Positions 7,395-10,261 of a DNA stretch of 10,261 nt are shown in pieces. Numbering within the stretch: position 1 is the first letter of the stretch; each line of letters starts with the position of its first letter. The translations under genes and the position numbers were made by a program. The stretch spans positions 1 through 10,261 of the forward strand of contig CAMLOC010000063.1 of assembly GCA_946481465.1 (NCBI GenBank), read 5' to 3'. The notes below the pieces were generated by a model, which saw nothing but the letters and a program-made list of their open reading frames with translations, ran no database searches and had not been told where the DNA came from. This DNA is from an uncultured Shinella sp. (GTDB taxonomy: Bacteria; Pseudomonadota; Alphaproteobacteria; Rhizobiales; Rhizobiaceae).

Positions 7395-7425
7395 AAGCGG
7401 GATCCCGTTTCGTGATGGTGGGGGA

Positions 7426-7454
7426 GCTATAGGCAATTCTACCGCATGTGCGAA
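7426..7454 (-). promoter_or_regulatory. Candidate promoter of the bioMNY-ligase-thiolase operon, with a weak BioR-like sequence
   Basis: On the minus strand TTCGCA (7454-7449) and TATAGC (7431-7426) are separated by exactly 17 bp, each with 4 of 6 consensus matches. Start of transcription near 7419 would leave a leader of about 25 nt before TTG 7394. Overlapping the -10, the plus strand reads CTATAGGCAA (7427-7436), sharing 7 of 10 positions with TTATAGATAA, my recollection of the site of the alphaproteobacterial biotin repressor BioR. Three mismatches make the operator reading weak, but the position is where one would be expected. Confidence 0.35.
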
Positions 7455-7489
7455 GAGGTTTTCACAGGGAATTCAACTTTGCCGCTCTT

Positions 7490-7623
7490 CCTTCTCCCCG
7501 GCGGGGATAAGGTGGCCCGAAGGGTTGGATGAGGGGGTAATACGGGTGAATTCGTTGGCTTTTTCTTCCCTTCGGCATCCCCCTCATCCGCCTGCCGGCA
7601 CCTTCTCCCCGCCGGGGAGAAGG
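7490..7623. repeat. Inverted pair of Rhizobiales palindromic intergenic repeats (RIME-like), tail-to-tail
   Basis: Two copies of one unit of about 45-48 bp: CCCCCTCATCC, a variable spacer, then an inner palindrome CCTTCTCCCCG...CGGGGAGAAGG. Unit 1 is on minus (7537 to 7490) and has one substitution breaking its hairpin (CCTTATCCCC as read on that strand). Unit 2 is on plus (7579-7623) with an uninterrupted 11-bp stem. The CCCCCTCATCC ends face each other, so the hairpins are at the outer edges. Between the arms is about 40 bp of less GC-rich sequence. It fills most of the gap between bioM and the ycaQ-like gene. It resembles the non-coding mosaic repeats known in rhizobia; no T-tract follows, so it is not an evident intrinsic terminator. 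The rest of the gap holds no gene. Confidence 0.8.
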
Positions 7624-7699
7624 GGGAAGAGGCAAGGGTTTCCGTCCCTATGCGATTGCGCTTGCCGGAAACGGGTGGAACAAACCGGGAATATGTGCC

Positions 7700-7705
7700 T
7701 ATCAT
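7700..7705 (+). promoter_or_regulatory. Candidate -10 hexamer directly before the YcaQ-family start
   Basis: TATCAT (5 of 6 matches to TATAAT) ends 5 nt before ATG 7711; GGAACA at 7677-7682, 17 bp upstream, is a poor -35 (3 of 6). There is no Shine-Dalgarno before 7711. A leaderless transcript starting at the ATG is possible. If translation begins at ATG 7693 instead, this hexamer is coding sequence. Confidence 0.22.
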
Positions 7706-7710
7706 CACTC

Positions 7711-8910
7711 ATGACGATTCTTCTCTCCAACGCCGAGGCCCGGCGTATCTTCCTCGCCCGGCAGGGGCTCAGCGCGCCGCCCGGGCGGTTGCTCGGCAAG
7801 GCGGACCTGCTGGCCCTCATCCACGATATCGGCTTCGTGCAGGTCGACAGCATCGCCACGGTGGAGCGGGCGCATCACCAGATCCTGTTCTCGCGCAACC
7901 AGACCTACAAGCGCGAGCACCTGGCGGCGCTGCTGGAGGAGGACGGCGAACTCTTCGAGCACTGGACGCACGACGCCTCCATCATCCCGAGCGCCTTCTT
8001 CCGCTACTGGAAGCACCGGTTTCGCCGCAAGGAGGCCTCGATCGCCGAGCGCTGGCGCAAGTGGCAGGGGGAGGGCTTCGACAAGGCCTTCGACGAGACC
8101 TATGCGCGCATCGCCTCCGGCGGGCCGGTGCTGTCGCGCGACCTGAAGGCCGACGACCACAAGTCGGGCGGCTGGTGGAACTGGCATCCGAACAAGACGG
8201 CGCTGGAATATCTCTGGCACACCGGCAAGCTGGCGATCGCCCGGCGCGAGAATTTCCAGAAGGTCTACGATCTTGCCGAGCGGGTGGTGCCGCCCCACCA
8301 TCACGAGCCCGCCGTCGAGCACGATGCCTTCGTCGACTGGGCCTGCCGCAGCGCGCTGGAGCGGCTGGGTTTTGCCACCCATGGCGAGATCGCCGCCTTC
8401 TGGGCGCTGATCACGCCGGAGGAGGCGAAGGCCTGGGTCGAGGCGCACCGCGCGGAACTGCGCCCCGTCCTGATCGCGCCTTCTGACGGCGGCAAGCCGC
8501 GCGCCTCGCACGCCTTCGCCGGCTTCCCGGCCTGCCTCGGCGACGTTCCCGAGCCGCCCGCCCGCCTGCGCGTGCTCTCGCCCTTCGATCCGCTGATCCG
8601 CGACCGCAACCGCACCGAACGGCTGTTCGGCTATTTCTACCGCATCGAGATCTTCGTGCCGGAGCCCAAGCGGCAATACGGCTACTACGTCTTCCCGCTG
8701 CTGGAGGGCGACCGCCTCGTCGGCCGCATCGACATGAAGGCCGACCGCAAGGCCGGCACGCTCGATGTCAAGCGCCTATGGTGGGAGCCGAAGGTCCGCG
8801 CCTCCGCCGGCCGGCTGGAAAAGCTGGAGGCGGAACTGGCGCGCGTGGCGCGGTTCGCCGGGGTGGAGACGGTGCGTTATCTGGATGGGTGGCGGGGGGA
8901 GGCGGGTTGA
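7711..8910 (+). CDS. YcaQ/AlkX-like winged-helix DNA glycosylase (HTH_42 family)
   Basis: 399 residues, close to E. coli YcaQ in length. The family removes alkylated bases and unhooks interstrand crosslinks. Visible are FVQVDSI (42-48) with the catalytic QxD triad Q44-V-D46, which marks the AlkX (YcaQ) branch and not the QxQ AlkZ branch; then LFEHWTHDASIIP (81-93), carrying the conserved aromatic/His loop; and, in the C-terminal part, LSPFDPLIRDR followed by YRIEIFVPEPKRQYGYYVFP, the most conserved block of the family. Residues 1-40 and the mid region are helical and form the winged-helix repeats. Start: ATG 7711 fits the family N-terminus (SNAEARRIFLARQGL). ATG 7693, six codons upstream with GGGA close by, is an alternative. 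It stands alone, convergent with ribBX, with repeats on both sides. Confidence 0.9.
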   Translation: MTILLSNAEARRIFLARQGLSAPPGRLLGKADLLALIHDIGFVQVDSIATVERAHHQILFSRNQTYKREHLAALLEEDGELFEHWTHDASIIPSAFFRYWKHRFRRKEASIAERWRKWQGEGFDKAFDETYARIASGGPVLSRDLKADDHKSGGWWNWHPNKTALEYLWHTGKLAIARRENFQKVYDLAERVVPPHHHEPAVEHDAFVDWACRSALERLGFATHGEIAAFWALITPEEAKAWVEAHRAELRPVLIAPSDGGKPRASHAFAGFPACLGDVPEPPARLRVLSPFDPLIRDRNRTERLFGYFYRIEIFVPEPKRQYGYYVFPLLEGDRLVGRIDMKADRKAGTLDVKRLWWEPKVRASAGRLEKLEAELARVARFAGVETVRYLDGWRGEAG

Positions 8911-8946
8911 CGGCATGCACGGCAAGAGGGCCGCGTGAAGAGATTG

Positions 8947-9081
8947 CCCCTCACCCTAACCCTCTCCCCGCAAGCGGGGAGAGGGGACTTGCCCCACGAA
9001 CGGTCATTGCTTGAGGAAATCGTCACGGCATATCCCTTCTCCCCGTTTACGGGGAGAAGGTCGCGGCAGCGGGATGAGGGG
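8947..9081. repeat. Second inverted pair of the same RIME-like repeat unit, head-to-head
   Basis: Unit 3 is on plus (8947-8985): CCCCTCACCC, then a 12-bp stem CCCTCTCCCCGC / GCGGGGAGAGGG (8960-8971 with 8974-8985) around AA. Unit 4 is on minus (9081 to 9035): CCCCTCATCC, a spacer, and a 12-bp stem CCTTCTCCCCGT / ACGGGGAGAAGG (9035-9046 with 9049-9060) around TT. Here the hairpin ends face each other, opposite to the pair at 7490-7623. The cluster occupies the gap between the convergent ycaQ-like and ribBX genes. Neither stem has a downstream T-run, but in this position the hairpins could still slow or end transcription from both sides. No coding gene is seen in 8911-9134. Confidence 0.8.
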
Positions 9082-9134
9082 CGGGGCATACGGTTTCGCG
9101 CGGGAAACCAACGTCGCCGATCGCCCGGACCCGC

Positions 9135-10235
9135 TCAGCACAAATCCGTCCCGCTGATCTGGATGCCAAAGCCTTCCAGCCCGACATAGTGGCGCTCGCG
9201 CGAGGCCATCAGGCGGATCGAGGTGATGCCGAGATCCTTCAGGATCTGCGCGCCGAGGCCGATTTCCAGCCATTCACTCTCGCGCGCCTGCGCCTCGTCA
9301 TGGCCTTCGCGGTCGTGCTTGCCCTTGCGGGCGGTCGAGGACTGGCCGACGCCGACGGAGCCCTCGCGCAGGTAGACGATCACGCCGCGCCCCTGTTCGG
9401 CGATGCGCTTCATGATCGAGTCGATCTGCCGTCCTGCGCCAAAAACGTCGCCGCCGACATTCTCGAGATGCAGGCGCACCGGAATGTCCACGCCGTCGCG
9501 GATGTCGCCGAAGACGACGGCGAGGTGCTGCATGGGGTCCCAGGGGAGCGTGTAGGTCAGCGCCTTCGCCTTGCCGTAGGGCGTGTCGATGTCGAAGCCG
9601 TCGACCTGCTCGATCAGGGTTTCCTTGCGCTGGCGATAGGCGATGAGGTCGGCGACGGAGACCTGCTTCAGGCCGTTCGTCTCGGCAAAGCTCGCCACCT
9701 GCGGCCCGCGCATGACGGTGCCGTCGTCGTTGACGAGTTCGCAGATCACGCCGATCGGCGGCAGGCTGGCGAGCCTGCACAGGTCGACGGCGGCCTCCGT
9801 GTGGCCGGAGCGCATGAGGACGCCGCCTTCGCGGGCGACGAGCGGGAAGATGTGGCCGGGGCGCACGAAATCCGTCGGGCCGACATTGGGATTGGCGAGG
9901 TTGCGCACGGTCAGCGTGCGGTCGTCGGCCGAGATACCCGTGGTCGTGCCGTGCTTGAAGTCGACGGAGACGGTGAAGGCGGTGGTGTGGGCCGAATCGT
10001 TTTCCGCCACCATGGCGTTGAGGTTGAGGCGCTTGGCCTCCTCGCGCGGCATGGGCGTGCAGACGATGCCCGAGGTGTGGCGCACGATGAAGGCCATCTT
10101 CTCCGGCGTGCAGTGGACCGCGGCGACGATCAGGTCGCCCTCGTTCTCGCGGCCGTCGTCGTCCATGACGACGACGATCTCGCCGCGCTCGAAGGCGCGC
10201 AGGGCTTCGACGACTCGTCTCTGATCGTATGCCAT
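9135..10235 (-). CDS. ribB: 3,4-dihydroxy-2-butanone 4-phosphate synthase with degenerate RibA-like domain (RibBX)
   Basis: 366 residues. The N-terminal RibB domain (1 to about 205) converts ribulose 5-phosphate to the four-carbon riboflavin precursor. It is intact: DDDGRENEGDL (25-35), HTSGIVCTPM (53-62), TTTGISADDR (97-106), GHTEAAVDL (144-152) and ICELVNDDG (164-172). The C-terminal domain (about 212-366) aligns to GTP cyclohydrolase II, but the zinc motif that normally reads HSECxTGDVFGSxRCDC is here HLENVGGDVFGAGRQID (256-272): the three Cys are Asn259, Gln270 and Asp272. The catalytic EGRGIGL is EGSVGVG (291-297). It should therefore lack cyclohydrolase activity. This is the RibBX form described in Proteobacteria, so a separate RibA is expected elsewhere. 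A good AGGAA lies 5 nt before ATG 10235. Only 26 bp upstream is in the window, so an FMN riboswitch cannot be judged. Confidence 0.93.
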   Translation of the reverse strand: MAYDQRRVVEALRAFERGEIVVVMDDDGRENEGDLIVAAVHCTPEKMAFIVRHTSGIVCTPMPREEAKRLNLNAMVAENDSAHTTAFTVSVDFKHGTTTGISADDRTLTVRNLANPNVGPTDFVRPGHIFPLVAREGGVLMRSGHTEAAVDLCRLASLPPIGVICELVNDDGTVMRGPQVASFAETNGLKQVSVADLIAYRQRKETLIEQVDGFDIDTPYGKAKALTYTLPWDPMQHLAVVFGDIRDGVDIPVRLHLENVGGDVFGAGRQIDSIMKRIAEQGRGVIVYLREGSVGVGQSSTARKGKHDREGHDEAQARESEWLEIGLGAQILKDLGITSIRLMASRERHYVGLEGFGIQISGTDLC

Positions 10236-10261
10236 TGATCTTCCTAGATACGGCCGGTCTG

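Noticed and set aside
7395..7436. Upstream TTG start for bioM
   Set aside because: Adds a non-family Pro-rich segment and lies upstream of the likely -10 element.
7369..7710. N-terminal extension of the YcaQ-family frame back to 7369
   Set aside because: It runs through bioM's start region and the palindromic repeats; family similarity begins at 7711.
8947..9081. Intrinsic terminator or CRISPR-like array in the repeat clusters
   Set aside because: Strong stems but no T-run; units are inverted and few, without regular spacers.
9135..10235. Bifunctional RibBA
   Set aside because: The three zinc cysteines and the catalytic loop of the RibA half are replaced, so only DHBP synthase activity is supported.
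9189..10238. A 349-codon open frame on plus across ribBX
   Set aside because: Antisense shadow of a clear riboflavin gene; Asp/Val/Ala/Gly-rich and without motifs.

Overview
The window reads as GC-rich alphaproteobacterial chromosome, most likely Rhizobiaceae (Rhizobium, Agrobacterium, Ensifer or Shinella-like). The grounds are base composition, a bioM-bioN-bioY biotin transporter, a RibB fused to a degenerate RibA-like domain, and two clusters of CCCCTCATCC/CCTTCTCCCC palindromic intergenic repeats typical of Rhizobiales. Seven genes, plus two more at the edges, lie on the minus strand; only the hotdog thioesterase and the YcaQ-family gene are on plus.

Positions 1-1420 (all minus): a histone-deacetylase-like hydrolase, then xseB 2 bp downstream of it, then the 5' part of an MNT-type nucleotidyltransferase (probably an MntA antitoxin) that runs off the left edge and may have its own promoter. 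Positions 1490-2862: a zinc-free MDR enoyl-thioester-reductase-like enzyme (minus) and a 4HBT hotdog thioesterase (plus), divergent with only 20 bp between start codons.

Positions 2870-7394 (minus) form one compact apparent operon in the order bioM (ATPase), bioN (T-component), bioY (biotin S-component), a class I acyl-CoA ligase and a thiolase. Overlaps of 7 and 23 bp and gaps of 36 and 4 bp suggest coupled expression. The bioY-ligase-thiolase order recalls the yhfU-yhfT-yhfS set of Bacillus subtilis. It suggests that biotin uptake is joined to metabolism of an acyl acid, either a biotin precursor or the biotin side chain. The thiolase has Gly where the second catalytic Cys (CxG loop) is expected, although its other three catalytic loops are intact.

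Positions 7711-8910 (plus) encode a YcaQ/AlkX-like DNA glycosylase. It is flanked on both sides by inverted pairs of the same repeat unit, arranged tail-to-tail on the left and head-to-head on the right. Positions 9135-10235 (minus) encode RibBX: an intact DHBP synthase domain with a GTP cyclohydrolase II-like domain that has lost its zinc cysteines. No RNA genes, insertion sequences or CRISPR arrays were seen. Several start codons were moved from upstream TTG codons to better-supported positions. Two genes, the MNT protein and YcaQ, have -10-like hexamers 5-6 nt before ATG and no Shine-Dalgarno, so leaderless mRNAs are possible.
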